From Flagellimonas ochracea (GTDB taxonomy: Bacteria; Bacteroidota; Bacteroidia; Flavobacteriales; Flavobacteriaceae): a stretch of 64,000 bases of DNA. Under the pieces are notes generated by a model. It was not told where the DNA came from. It ran no database searches and saw nothing but the letters and a program-made list of their open reading frames with translations. The stretch's first letter is position 1; each line of letters starts with the position of its first letter. Below, in pieces: positions 35,508-44,652 of the stretch. The position numbers and the translations under genes are program-made. The stretch lies in assembly GCF_009903685.1 (NCBI RefSeq), contig NZ_JAAABI010000001.1:620001-684000 (forward strand). The letters run 5' to 3'.

Positions 35508-37388
35508 CTAAAGGGTGTTCAAAAAACTTGTTAAATCCATGTCCTTGCCCAATCCCAATTTCTTTTTTAGGCGATACTTTGATTTGAGAATACTATCAGG
35601 AAGCACATTCATCGTAGCAGCAATTTCCTTGGTGGTCAAATTCATGCGTAAAAAGGCTGCCAATCGGATTTCCTTTTCAGAGATATCGGCGTAGAGCGTC
35701 TTTAATTTTTGATCAAAGTCGTTGTGCACTTCCGAGAAGTAGGTTTTAAAAGTTTCCCAATCTTTGTCAGAAGCTTTTTCTTTTTTAAGTAGCATCACGA
35801 TGCGGCGAAATTCCATTTTAAACTTCTCTGGCGAGCTCTTCAGATTCTCTAAGTTCTCCTTCAGCTCCTCCAAAAAAGTATTTTTTTGAACTAAATGCAG
35901 GGTCTGGCTGGCCAGCTCCTTCTTTTTGTGTTCGATTTCTTGGCGATAGATTTCCTCTTGTTTTTCGCGAGCAATGCGGTTCTTTTTTATTCGTTGTCGG
36001 TATCCAAAAACGGAAAGCCCAAATAGGGCTAGGGCAGAAGCCATACCCCCAGCATAGAGTCCTTTGGTGAGTTTATCCACCTTGGCTTTCTCGTTCAAGG
36101 TTTTTATTTCTTCCTGTTGTAGGGCAATCTCCGCTTCTTTTTTTTCGGTTTCGTAGATGGTACGCAATTCTTCGATTTGTTTTGATTTTGTGGCATCAAA
36201 AATTGAATCTGTCGTTGATTTGTAGTTTTTAAAATCTATGAGGGCCATTTTATAGTTCCCCATGTTTTCATAAGCGTTGGACCTATAGAAAAAGCCATTT
36301 TTTAGATTTTCCCTCGCTTGGATGGTATCGGCCAAAGCAATGGATTTGTTTAAATATGTAATGGCCAACTCAGGTTCCTTTTGTGCATTGTAAACGTTGC
36401 CGATGTCATTAAGAACTTCAGCAGTTTTATTTCTATTGGTGGAATTTTCTAAAATGGAAAGGCTTCTTTCCAAATATGAGATTGCGGTTTCGAACTGCTC
36501 TAGCTCAGCATGGGCCTTACCTAAATTATTGAATGCTGTTGCCTGAAGAATTACAATTCCCATTTCTGTAGAGATATCAAGGCTTTGCCCTAGTATTTCA
36601 ATCGCTTTTTCATACTCTTCCAGATAATAATAGGTATTACCAATATCGTTGAGCGCCTGGGCCTCAAAATACCTGTCGTTTTCATTCCGATATATTTGTA
36701 GGGCTTGAAGGTTGTAGTCAATAGATTCTTCAAAATTATGAAGGTAAAATTCAATGGCCGCCAAATGATTTAAGGCATCTGCCTTTCTGATTTCCTCATC
36801 GATTTTTGCTAAAATGTTTAAAGCCTTCAATGTCTCTTTCAAGGCAATGTTATGGTTTCCCATATACATATTGATTGAGCCAATAAAATCGTATGTCATT
36901 GCAAGTCCGGACGAATCATTTACTTCTTCCAAGTATAATTTTATATTCTTATCCAGTAAGCCCAATGCCTTACTATAGTTACCTTCAGAGTATTCTAATA
37001 TGGCCAAACCGTGATTTACTCCTGTAAGCCCATCTAAATCCATTAACTGATTGTATTTCTTGAAAGCATTTTGATAGTAAATTCTTGAAGAGTCTATATT
37101 ATCCACATTGCTATGATAGACGCCCAAGTTGTAAAGACCACTAGCAACACCTTTTTCAAAACCAATTTTTCTTGATAATGCAAGCTGCTCCTCAGCAAAT
37201 TTTTTAGCAACCTCTGGATTGCTGTAGAGATAAGCATTGAATAAAGCTTTTATAGTTTGGACCTTCAGGGTATCTTCTTTCTGTTTCTTGTAAGCCGAAG
37301 TGAGGCTATCAATTTTCTCTTGATTTTGGCCATAAAGACTTGTGGACAATAAAATGGTGAAGAGCAGGAAACCATTTAGGTATTTCAT
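35508..37388 (-). CDS. TPR sensor/regulator with LuxR-like C-terminal helix-turn-helix
   Basis: The 626-residue protein starts at ATG 37388 with a signal-like segment (MKYLNGFLLFTILLSTSL). About nine tetratricopeptide repeats follow (LNDIGNTYYYLEEYEKAIE, FNNLGKAHAELEQFETAIS and similar), then one transmembrane helix (GLYAGGMASALALFGLSVFGY), a long basic coiled coil, and a C-terminal LuxR-like HTH (LRMNLTTKEIAATMNVLPDS). This gives a periplasmic TPR sensor joined to a cytoplasmic DNA-binding domain, a Bacteroidota design. Frame extension to 37541 is rejected because it adds non-signal sequence. It is divergent from the cytolysin-like gene and probably controls it. Confidence 0.85.
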   Translation of the reverse strand: MKYLNGFLLFTILLSTSLYGQNQEKIDSLTSAYKKQKEDTLKVQTIKALFNAYLYSNPEVAKKFAEEQLALSRKIGFEKGVASGLYNLGVYHSNVDNIDSSRIYYQNAFKKYNQLMDLDGLTGVNHGLAILEYSEGNYSKALGLLDKNIKLYLEEVNDSSGLAMTYDFIGSINMYMGNHNIALKETLKALNILAKIDEEIRKADALNHLAAIEFYLHNFEESIDYNLQALQIYRNENDRYFEAQALNDIGNTYYYLEEYEKAIEILGQSLDISTEMGIVILQATAFNNLGKAHAELEQFETAISYLERSLSILENSTNRNKTAEVLNDIGNVYNAQKEPELAITYLNKSIALADTIQARENLKNGFFYRSNAYENMGNYKMALIDFKNYKSTTDSIFDATKSKQIEELRTIYETEKKEAEIALQQEEIKTLNEKAKVDKLTKGLYAGGMASALALFGLSVFGYRQRIKKNRIAREKQEEIYRQEIEHKKKELASQTLHLVQKNTFLEELKENLENLKSSPEKFKMEFRRIVMLLKKEKASDKDWETFKTYFSEVHNDFDQKLKTLYADISEKEIRLAAFLRMNLTTKEIAATMNVLPDSILKSKYRLKKKLGLGKDMDLTSFLNTL

Positions 37389-37581
37389 AATCTTGAGGTT
37401 GATGGGTTTATCCGAAGATAACCAATAAAGCATATTGAATGACAGCTTATAAAACCATGCATTTCGAATTTTCCATAAAAAGTCCATGTCTCTTTGTGCA
37501 CCAAATCTATTGTCATACACATTTAAAACATTAAATATCAATATTTTATAAAGATTTCAATTCAACTTCAAAAGTTCCGTT

Positions 37582-37634
37582 GTCCATATCTGTTTTAAGC
37601 TAAGTCCATGGGTGCTGTCCATACTTTGTCCATG
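37582..37634. promoter_or_regulatory. Four direct GTCCAT repeats upstream of the cytolysin-like gene
   Basis: GTCCAT occurs at 37582, 37604, 37617 and 37629, all in the same orientation, with start-to-start spacings of 22, 13 and 12 bases, within the 314-base divergent region 37389-37702. The set could be a binding region for the TPR/LuxR-type regulator. I see no clear TAnnTTTG box in the rest of the gap. Confidence 0.4.
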
Positions 37635-37702
37635 CCGAATATTAGGATTGGCTCACTTTCTCGTCTAGGTTTGGCATGTTGAATCCTTAAAACCAGACAA
37701 TT

Positions 37703-39301
37703 ATGAAAACAATCACACACAACCTCAGAAATTGGTCTTCAATGGCCATGATCCTTACCCTTTGCCTTGCCGTTTCTTGTAGCAAGGATGAAAGCCCCGA
37801 ACCTCCTATAGAGAATGGGGATAATAATGGCGGAAATAATGGTGGGAATAATGGGGGAGGCACCAATGATGATCTTGAAGCAATCAATAGTACTATAGCC
37901 AACCTTAACTACAACGCTGATGAGCTACTCAATGTGAAAGACACAGGGGGTGCAGCTTCGGAGCGTACACTTAATAACGACAATACTATCAACACCGGGC
38001 CGACCCAAGGTAGATTGTTTGAATGTCGGACCCAAGAATATTCTTTGGATTCCAACTTTGACGATGTAGCTATATTGAGGCCCACGAATGGAGTGGTTTT
38101 CCCGGGAGCCCTCGTCGTAGGTAATCAGGGAATGCTTGATGGTGCACCAGACCCGTTGACTTTGGGAAGAGCACCCGTGACGCTCCGTCTTGACCTGCCT
38201 GGTATTGGGAGTCAAGGCAACATTACCGTAGATAATCCTACCAATTCATCGGTGCAATCGGGTATTGATGACGCCCTGGAGTGGTGGAACGCAAACGCCT
38301 ATCAAGAAGGCTACGTAAATGCATCCAACTCCTCATACCAAGCTTCCACTTCATACAGTTCCAAACAATTCAGTTTGGATGTAGGGTTGAATGTGGAGTG
38401 GGCCACGGGTTCGCTTGCCTCCCAATTTGATTATGAGAGTACTACGGAAAAACGTTATGCAGGATTGGTGTTCAAGCAAGTTTTTTACACCGTTACCATG
38501 GACACCCCTAGCTCCCCAGGGAGTGTTTTTGCACCAGACGTAACCAATTCACAAGTCCAGAATGCCATTTCTTCCGATACCCCTCCGGCCTACGTAAGTT
38601 CAGTATCGTATGGTAGAATTATAATGGTAAGAATGGAAACCACCAACACCGACACTTCCATTAGTTTGGATGCTGTTTTGGAATACGCAGGCGGTGTGAG
38701 CGGAGTGGGAACCGTTAATTCCACCTATGACGAAATCCTAAGGACGTCAAGTGTTACGGTCGTTACCATTGGCGGGAATGCAGAAGCTGCCTCCGAAGCC
38801 ATCAATCTGGCCGACATCGATTCCGGATTCGGTTCTTTAAATAGCGTGATAACTGGAGAAAATGCCGTTTATAGTAGAGATAATCCCGGTGTTCCGATTG
38901 CCTACACCATAAGGTATCTAAAAGATAATACCTTAGCCAAAATGGGATACACTACCGACTATCAAATTGAAAGTTGCCAAACCTTCAACTATGATCACGA
39001 AAGTGTAGATGTGGACAACAACTCCATATTTGATGTACGCTATCGATTTGTATACAAGACGGCTGGCACGAACAATACTGTTATTGGTGGTTATAATACG
39101 GTCAATAACGGTCAACGTTCCGTTAAGAGCCCGCCGGACGGGTCGCACGATGTGGAGGTAGAGTTCCAATTCCAAGATGCCTTTGTATGGCGAGCCTTGG
39201 GTGACCCGATTTCCTATAACTATATCAGTAGTCAAAAGTGTTTTGAAGTGACTAATAATTTTATCCTTCAAATTTTCCTTACGCCAATTAGCTGTAATTA
39301 A
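37703..39301 (+). CDS. Cholesterol-dependent-cytolysin-like (thiol-activated cytolysin family) lipoprotein
   Basis: The 532-residue precursor has a lipobox (LAVSCSKD, Cys26) and a Gly/Asn linker. The core matches domains 1-3 of thiol-activated cytolysins: PGALVVGNQGMLDGAPDPL, RLDLPGIGSQGNITVDNPT, FKQVFYTVTMDTPSSPG, SSVSYGRIIMVRMET, and NPGVPIAYTIRYLKDN. The C-terminal domain 4 is different: neither the Trp-rich undecapeptide ECTGLAWEWWR nor the Thr-Leu cholesterol pair is present. It is therefore a CDC-like protein, probably pore-forming but with another receptor, or activated by a partner. Anchoring as a lipoprotein is unusual for a toxin. Confidence 0.85.
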   Translation: MKTITHNLRNWSSMAMILTLCLAVSCSKDESPEPPIENGDNNGGNNGGNNGGGTNDDLEAINSTIANLNYNADELLNVKDTGGAASERTLNNDNTINTGPTQGRLFECRTQEYSLDSNFDDVAILRPTNGVVFPGALVVGNQGMLDGAPDPLTLGRAPVTLRLDLPGIGSQGNITVDNPTNSSVQSGIDDALEWWNANAYQEGYVNASNSSYQASTSYSSKQFSLDVGLNVEWATGSLASQFDYESTTEKRYAGLVFKQVFYTVTMDTPSSPGSVFAPDVTNSQVQNAISSDTPPAYVSSVSYGRIIMVRMETTNTDTSISLDAVLEYAGGVSGVGTVNSTYDEILRTSSVTVVTIGGNAEAASEAINLADIDSGFGSLNSVITGENAVYSRDNPGVPIAYTIRYLKDNTLAKMGYTTDYQIESCQTFNYDHESVDVDNNSIFDVRYRFVYKTAGTNNTVIGGYNTVNNGQRSVKSPPDGSHDVEVEFQFQDAFVWRALGDPISYNYISSQKCFEVTNNFILQIFLTPISCN

Positions 39302-39355
39302 TATAGTGTCGACAGTTGGCCGCTCAGGTTGGGTTCAACAACTTGATGCCGGCTG

Positions 39356-41527
39356 TTACTTTTTGGCCTCAACCAATTCCAATTGGTCCACGCTCACGTT
39401 GGTGGTAAACATGCCATAGTTCACCACGGCCTTGCCTTTTTCCAAGGTGTCTATGCTGCCCACAGCTTTACCATCAAACATGCGGACACGGTCGCCGATT
39501 TTAAAAACGGGCCTTGGTTTGTTCTTTTCTGCTTTTTCAGCTTTCTTTTTTTGTACTTTTTTCTCTTCCCTAACCTGTACTATTTTCTTCTCCAGCTCTT
39601 GGGCCACTTGCTTCTTCTGGGCTTGCTTTGCCTTTGCCTGTTTTGCGGTGGTTTTCTTGCGTTTGCTGTTTTCCGTCTCCACAATGCGCAGTAGTTCAGA
39701 GATCAATGGTCGCTTTTTGTTGTCGATAAAGTATCTTTCCGCTGCGGTATTGATCTTATTGCCCAGTTGGATCATCCGCTGATTATGGTCGTAGAGTTCT
39801 TGGTAATTCTCCAGCTTGCTTTTTATCTTGGCATTCAGCTTTTCCAAACGTTCAGCCTCTTCCTTGGCTTTGGTTTCCTCATGCTGAAGCCGCGAGCCGG
39901 TCTGCATCATTTTACTTCGCTCTTTTTGCAATTTGGCAATGGTGGCATCGAACCGGACCTTACCCCGTTCAATTTTCTTCTTTGCCTTATTGATCAGGGA
40001 ATAGGGAATTCCATTTTTCTGGGCCACTTCAAAGGTAAACGAGCTTCCCGCTTCGCCCAATACCAATTGAAATGTAGGTTCCAAGGTCTTGGAATTGAAT
40101 CGCATGTTGGCATTGGTGGCATGTGGGAGTTCATCTGCCAAGGCTTTTAAGTTGGCGTAGTGTGTGGTAATCACACCAAAGGATTCCCTTTCATAGAACA
40201 CTTCCAAGAAGGCTTCAGCCAAAGCACCGCCCAATTCGGGATCGGAACCGGTGCCAAATTCATCTATCAGGAAAAGCGTACGGGCATTGCACTTTTTTAA
40301 GAAGGCGTTCATGTTCTTTAGGCGATAACTATAGGTGCTCAAATGATTTTCTATGGATTGGTTATCGCCGATATCGGTTAACACGCTATCAAACAAACAA
40401 ATCGAGCTTCGCTCGTGAACTGGAATCAACATACCACTTTGTAACATCACTTGTAAGAGCCCAATGGTCTTTAGCGTGATGCTCTTTCCACCAGCATTGG
40501 GTCCCGAAATAACAATAATTCGATTTTCAGGATGCAGTTCAATGGTTTGGGGCCATGTTTTTTCCCTTTTGGATTTGTTCGAAAGATAGAGCAGGGGATG
40601 GTAGGCATCTTTAAGCACCAGCTGTTTTTTATCGTTGATTTCGGGCAAGATGGCATTCATTTCAGAGGCATACTTGGCCTTGGCGGCAGTTACATCGATG
40701 TGGGTGAGGTAATCTTGGTAACCTTTGAGCAAATCTGAATAGGGCCTCACAAAATCCGTAAGTTCTTTAAGAATGCGCTGTACCTCCTCTTTTTCATCAT
40801 ATTCTAGATTGTTCAGCTCCCTGGTATAGGTCAGTGTCGCCTCAGGAACAATATAAACGATACTCCCAGTCTTTGAAGAACCCATTACGGTTCCTTTCAC
40901 CTTTCGTCGGTGCATCGCCTTCACAGCCAGCACCCGTCGGTTTTCCATGACGGATTCCCGGATTTCATCTAAAAAATCGGAGGATTGATAGCGTTGTAGG
41001 GCAGCTCCGAAACTCTGGTTGATCTTACCACGAACCTCATTGATTTGCTGCCGGATATATTTTAAATCCGTAGAAGCGGTATCACGTACTTCCCCAAACT
41101 TGTCGATAACATTGCCCACTTCTTCCGGAATGGATTTATTTTCCTCCCAGTTTTCCGAAAATGCGTAAAGTTGTGGGTAGTATTCCTTGAATTTTTTCAG
41201 GAATTTCTTGTGAATCCCTACGGTATTGCAGATTGTGGCGATTCTTCGAAAACCAGAAAGCTCCAACGTGGTGTTTTCAATGTTCAATAGTTGAAGTTCC
41301 TTGTTGATGGTGTCGAATCCGTGGTTGGGAATACGATTTTCGTTGCTAAACGAGGAAAGGTATTCAGAGGTTTGCCCCAAAATCCCCAACAATTCTTCTT
41401 GGGATGCAAAAGGAGCAATAAGTAATGCCGACTCTCTTCCCAGTTCAGTATTGCAGCGAGCAGAAATCTGCTTCAATACCGTGGGAAACTCTAAATCTTC
41501 TAGTGTTTTTGAATGAATCCGTTGCAT
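39356..41527 (-). CDS. mutS2: MutS2-type ATPase lacking Smr domain
   Basis: The 723-residue protein has the MutS2 core: clamp and lever helices, then the ABC-type ATPase with Walker A GPNAGGKS (342-349) and Walker B LFLIDEFGTGSDPELGGAL. A long charged coiled coil (Lys/Gln-rich, about 600-660) leads to a KOW-like domain (FKIGDRVRMFDGKAVGSID). The C-terminal Smr nuclease domain of classic MutS2 is absent and the protein ends in EAKK. MutS2 suppresses recombination and rescues collided ribosomes in other bacteria. It is monocistronic. Confidence 0.93.
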   Translation of the reverse strand: MQRIHSKTLEDLEFPTVLKQISARCNTELGRESALLIAPFASQEELLGILGQTSEYLSSFSNENRIPNHGFDTINKELQLLNIENTTLELSGFRRIATICNTVGIHKKFLKKFKEYYPQLYAFSENWEENKSIPEEVGNVIDKFGEVRDTASTDLKYIRQQINEVRGKINQSFGAALQRYQSSDFLDEIRESVMENRRVLAVKAMHRRKVKGTVMGSSKTGSIVYIVPEATLTYTRELNNLEYDEKEEVQRILKELTDFVRPYSDLLKGYQDYLTHIDVTAAKAKYASEMNAILPEINDKKQLVLKDAYHPLLYLSNKSKREKTWPQTIELHPENRIIVISGPNAGGKSITLKTIGLLQVMLQSGMLIPVHERSSICLFDSVLTDIGDNQSIENHLSTYSYRLKNMNAFLKKCNARTLFLIDEFGTGSDPELGGALAEAFLEVFYERESFGVITTHYANLKALADELPHATNANMRFNSKTLEPTFQLVLGEAGSSFTFEVAQKNGIPYSLINKAKKKIERGKVRFDATIAKLQKERSKMMQTGSRLQHEETKAKEEAERLEKLNAKIKSKLENYQELYDHNQRMIQLGNKINTAAERYFIDNKKRPLISELLRIVETENSKRKKTTAKQAKAKQAQKKQVAQELEKKIVQVREEKKVQKKKAEKAEKNKPRPVFKIGDRVRMFDGKAVGSIDTLEKGKAVVNYGMFTTNVSVDQLELVEAKK

Positions 41528-41578
41528 GTTCTTTTTCTAGCGGCACAAAGATAATGGAAAGGTGTCTTTTGACGGCCG

Positions 41579-42181
41579 CTATTGATACATCCTTATGATT
41601 TCACCATTTCTGCTGCCATGCACACTGCGGACATAGGCGTTAACTGCTTTTTCCATGGAGATAGGGTTATGCCCTTGGAAATAGTTCTTATATCTTTCAT
41701 AGGCATCTTGCACCAAACCCAAAGAAACCACATTTAATCTGAAATTACCTGATAATTCCAGAGCTGCGGCTTGGGCGAAACTGTGGATTGCTCCATTTAC
41801 CATTGCGGCACTTGCCGTTTTCACCACGGGATCATCCGCCAGAATACCGGTAGAAAGTGTGATGGACCCCCCAGGGTTTAAATAACTCAAACCTAATCTC
41901 GCCAAATTGACCTGTCCCATTAGTTTGCTTTTAATGCCGATGTAATAGTCTTCCTCGGTTAGATTTTCAAAGGAATCCCATTTTGCCTCTCCCGCTATAC
42001 AAATTATGGCATCAACCTGACCTGTTTTATTGAACATGCCCATAATGGACTTGCTATCGGTGATATCAACATTGAGGTCTCCTGAGTTACGCCCTGCTAC
42101 CACAACCTCATTGTTTTGAGAAAAATGGCTGGAGACCTTTTTTCCTATGGTTCCATTACCTCCAATGATCAGTATTTTCAT
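41579..42181 (-). CDS. Short-chain dehydrogenase/reductase
   Basis: The 200-residue Rossmann protein starts with the nucleotide loop IIGGNGTIGKKV (GxxGxxG) and has a NADP-type AGRNSGDLNVDITD segment with Arg after strand 2. The catalytic area is short: STGILADDP and a helix beginning ASAAMVNGAIHSF, where Ser and the following region replace a typical YxxxK. It is close to compact SDRs found beside many regulators. Substrate unknown. It is monocistronic and divergent from ung. Confidence 0.85.
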   Translation of the reverse strand: MKILIIGGNGTIGKKVSSHFSQNNEVVVAGRNSGDLNVDITDSKSIMGMFNKTGQVDAIICIAGEAKWDSFENLTEEDYYIGIKSKLMGQVNLARLGLSYLNPGGSITLSTGILADDPVVKTASAAMVNGAIHSFAQAAALELSGNFRLNVVSLGLVQDAYERYKNYFQGHNPISMEKAVNAYVRSVHGSRNGEIIRMYQ

Positions 42182-42245
42182 AGTACATTAGTATAGATTG
42201 TTTTGAATATAGAAAGATACTATTTTAGTACCCATAACCGCAAGA

Positions 42246-42911
42246 ATGAATGTTACCATAGATCCTAGTTGGAAAGTCCATTTATATTCCGAATTTGAAA
42301 AATCCTATTTTCAGGATTTGGCTCAATTTGTAAAACGGGAATATGGGCAATATACCTGTTACCCAAAGGGTAAGGATATTTTTGCTGTTTTTGACCATTG
42401 TCCCTTTCAGGAAACCAAGGTAGTCATTATTGGACAGGATCCTTACCATGGTCCCGATCAAGCCAACGGACTCTGTTTTTCAGTGAAGGACGGTATTCCG
42501 CATCCACCATCGTTGGTAAATATTTTTAAGGAAATCAAGGTGGATGTTGAAAAGCCCTATCCTAAAAGTGGTAATTTGGAGCGCTGGGCGGATCAAGGCG
42601 TGCTATTGTTGAATGCTACTTTGACCGTTCGGGGGCATCAAGCAGGAAGTCATCAAAACAAAGGATGGGAAAGATTTACTGATGCAGTGATCAAAACGGT
42701 ATCCACGCGTCTTGAAGGTGTAGTTTTTTTGCTCTGGGGTGGATTTGCCAAAAAAAAGGCCAGCTTAATCGACAAACAGAAACATCATATCCTCACTTCG
42801 GGACACCCATCTCCCTTGAGTGCGAATCGAGGACTTTGGTTTGGCAATAAGCATTTTAGCAAAGCGAATAGTTTGTTGGCCAGGATGGGCAAAGAGCCCA
42901 TTGCTTGGTGA
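42246..42911 (+). CDS. ung: Uracil-DNA glycosylase
   Basis: The 221-residue family 1 enzyme removes uracil from DNA. All motifs are present: the water-activating GQDPYHGPDQANGLCFS (Asp65), the LLNATLTVRGHQAGSH substrate loop, the LLWGGFAKKK strand, and the DNA-intercalating HPSPLSANRG. Length and N-terminal WK region are standard. It is monocistronic. No TTGGAA operator is seen upstream, so it is not in the local repressor's array. Confidence 0.98.
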   Translation: MNVTIDPSWKVHLYSEFEKSYFQDLAQFVKREYGQYTCYPKGKDIFAVFDHCPFQETKVVIIGQDPYHGPDQANGLCFSVKDGIPHPPSLVNIFKEIKVDVEKPYPKSGNLERWADQGVLLLNATLTVRGHQAGSHQNKGWERFTDAVIKTVSTRLEGVVFLLWGGFAKKKASLIDKQKHHILTSGHPSPLSANRGLWFGNKHFSKANSLLARMGKEPIAW

Positions 42912-42923
42912 ATATTGCATATT

Positions 42924-43775
42924 CTAGTTTGTGAAAAGGAATAAATTGGCCTGTTTTACTTCATCTACAAGCTGTAGGCCAAGTAGGCGCTGTTGTACCT
43001 CATTTAAAGTGTCCTCGGAAAGTTGTTGTTGCCCCCAAGTGGTTTTGCCTAGCCATTCTTGAATGTCTTGCAATTTTTGTCCATATCGATTGGCCAGAGT
43101 CCGATCTATGCTTGGAATTTGTTTGAATTCCAGCGTATACGTATTGATGACCTCTAAGATGTGCTTCAAGAGTCCAGGGTTTTCAGACAAAAAGGAGTCA
43201 GTGGCCACAATTACAAAACACGGCCAGGGGGTAGGGCAGTCACCCAACCATTTAAAAACACCCTTGTCGACCAATGGTTTTGTAGTAAAATGTTCCCACA
43301 TAAAATACGCATTGGAGTCTTCACCTAGACCCTTAACTGCTCCCTCAAGATTATGGATGATTTCGAACATTAAATTTGCAGTATCCCAACCCTGGTCTTG
43401 TGCATTGATTATGGACATTAGATGGCTGCCACTTCCCATTCTGCTGATGGCAACAGGGTCATTCTCCAATTCTGAAACGACTTTTCTTTTACTTTTCGCA
43501 CCAACATGAATTCCCCAGAGCAGGGGAGAGGAAATATACTGTTGAACAATTTTACAAGGGTTTCCATGGGAAATACTTTTGATGATTCCTTCTGTAAGTA
43601 TTACAGCAAAATCAGTTTGGTTTTCTTGCAACATTTGGGACATTTTGCCCGTGCCTTCGGGCACATCTGTCCACTTAAGTTGAATGCCCCTATCTTCAAA
43701 AGCTCCATCCTCGATCGCCAAATGCCAAGGAAGATTAAAATGCTCCGGAACCCCAATAATTCGAACAGTTTTCAT
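42924..43775 (-). CDS. Ca3427-like binding-protein-fold protein without signal peptide
   Basis: The 283-residue protein has a type 2 periplasmic-binding-protein fold, closest in pattern to the Ca3427-like/NMT1 group: GVPEHFNLPWHLAIEDGAF, WTDVPEGTGKMSQML, DFAVILTEGIIKSISHGNPCKIV. It begins directly with the fold (MKTVRIIGVPE), with no signal peptide or lipobox, and no ABC permease or ATPase is adjacent. It is therefore probably a cytosolic binding protein or an enzyme on this fold, as THI5/NMT1 and MqnD are. It follows the nucleoside phosphorylase gene with no gap. Confidence 0.85.
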   Translation of the reverse strand: MKTVRIIGVPEHFNLPWHLAIEDGAFEDRGIQLKWTDVPEGTGKMSQMLQENQTDFAVILTEGIIKSISHGNPCKIVQQYISSPLLWGIHVGAKSKRKVVSELENDPVAISRMGSGSHLMSIINAQDQGWDTANLMFEIIHNLEGAVKGLGEDSNAYFMWEHFTTKPLVDKGVFKWLGDCPTPWPCFVIVATDSFLSENPGLLKHILEVINTYTLEFKQIPSIDRTLANRYGQKLQDIQEWLGKTTWGQQQLSEDTLNEVQQRLLGLQLVDEVKQANLFLFTN

Positions 43776-44651
43776 TTAAGAAACCAATTTTTCCAAGGTA
43801 AATCGTATAAGATCATCGATGGCTTTGTAGCCCCTTTTCGAGAATTCTCCTGTGACTCTATTCGCAAGAATCACGTTTAACGAAACAGAACGATGTCCAT
43901 GCATTTTGGCTAGGCCATACATCCCTGCGGTTTCCATTTCATGGTTGGTGATACGCTGATCATCATGTGAAAAAGCCTCTAGGACAGCATTGAAATCTTC
44001 AAGCTTTGGGGTCAACCGTAAAGTACGTCCCTGCGGACCATAAAAACCTGAATTGGTTACTGTTATGCCATATCGTATACGATTTGAATCAAAAATAGAT
44101 GCTAAATTTTCATTGCAATCCACCACATAGGGCACAATATTGTACTTTCTCCAGTTAAGGTAATCGTTAAGCGTTTCTTCAAGTTTGGCATTTCGCACGT
44201 GTCCACTATCATAAAAGTGCATAAGGCCATCAAAGCCGATACCAGATTTGCTTAGCAAGAAGGAGTCCACAGGTATGTCTGGTTGTATGGCACCAGATGT
44301 ACCGACCCGTATAATACTAAGCTGTATTTTTTCCTTTTTTACCGCTCTAGATTGAAAATCTATATTGACCAAGGCGTCCAATTCGTTAAAGACAATGTCA
44401 ATATTATCAGTTCCAATACCCGTGGAAAGGACCGTAATTCTTTCACCTTTGTATTGGCCTGTATGGGTAATAAATTCGCGCTTACCCTTTTTAAGTTCTA
44501 TGGAATCAAAATATTGGCTGACTTGACTTACCCTGCCAGGATCTCCCACGGTGATAACGGTAGAGGCGATGTCCTCTGGTTTAAGGTTTAAATGATAAAT
44601 ACTACCATCTGGATTTAGGATCAATTCAGAGTTGCCCATCGACCCATCCAT
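43776..44651 (-). CDS. Nucleoside phosphorylase (uridine-phosphorylase-like)
   Basis: The 291-residue PNP/UDP-superfamily protein shows the phosphate loop VGDPGRVSQVS, the STGIGTDNIDIVFNEL segment, RVGTSGAIQPDIPVDSF, and the ribose-binding HEMETAGMYGLA. It would split a nucleoside with phosphate into base and ribose-1-phosphate. The SGFYGPQGR base-pocket loop favours a uridine-type subgroup, without certainty. ATG 44651 or 44639 could be the start. It lies one base after the DUF1835 gene and directly before the Ca3427-like gene. Confidence 0.9.
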   Translation of the reverse strand: MDGSMGNSELILNPDGSIYHLNLKPEDIASTVITVGDPGRVSQVSQYFDSIELKKGKREFITHTGQYKGERITVLSTGIGTDNIDIVFNELDALVNIDFQSRAVKKEKIQLSIIRVGTSGAIQPDIPVDSFLLSKSGIGFDGLMHFYDSGHVRNAKLEETLNDYLNWRKYNIVPYVVDCNENLASIFDSNRIRYGITVTNSGFYGPQGRTLRLTPKLEDFNAVLEAFSHDDQRITNHEMETAGMYGLAKMHGHRSVSLNVILANRVTGEFSKRGYKAIDDLIRFTLEKLVS

Positions 44652-44652
44652 A

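Noticed and set aside
37389..37541. N-terminal extension of the TPR regulator to 37541
   Set aside because: The extra 51 residues hide an obvious signal-like segment starting at ATG 37388.
37780..37875. Short GGNNGG-type repeats as a possible CRISPR or microsatellite
   Set aside because: They encode the Gly/Asn linker after the lipobox of the cytolysin-like protein; units are only a few codons and have no spacers.
42910..42924. GAATAT-TGC-ATATTC inverted repeat at the end of ung
   Set aside because: AT-rich and overlaps both convergent stops; could be chance and lacks a T tract.
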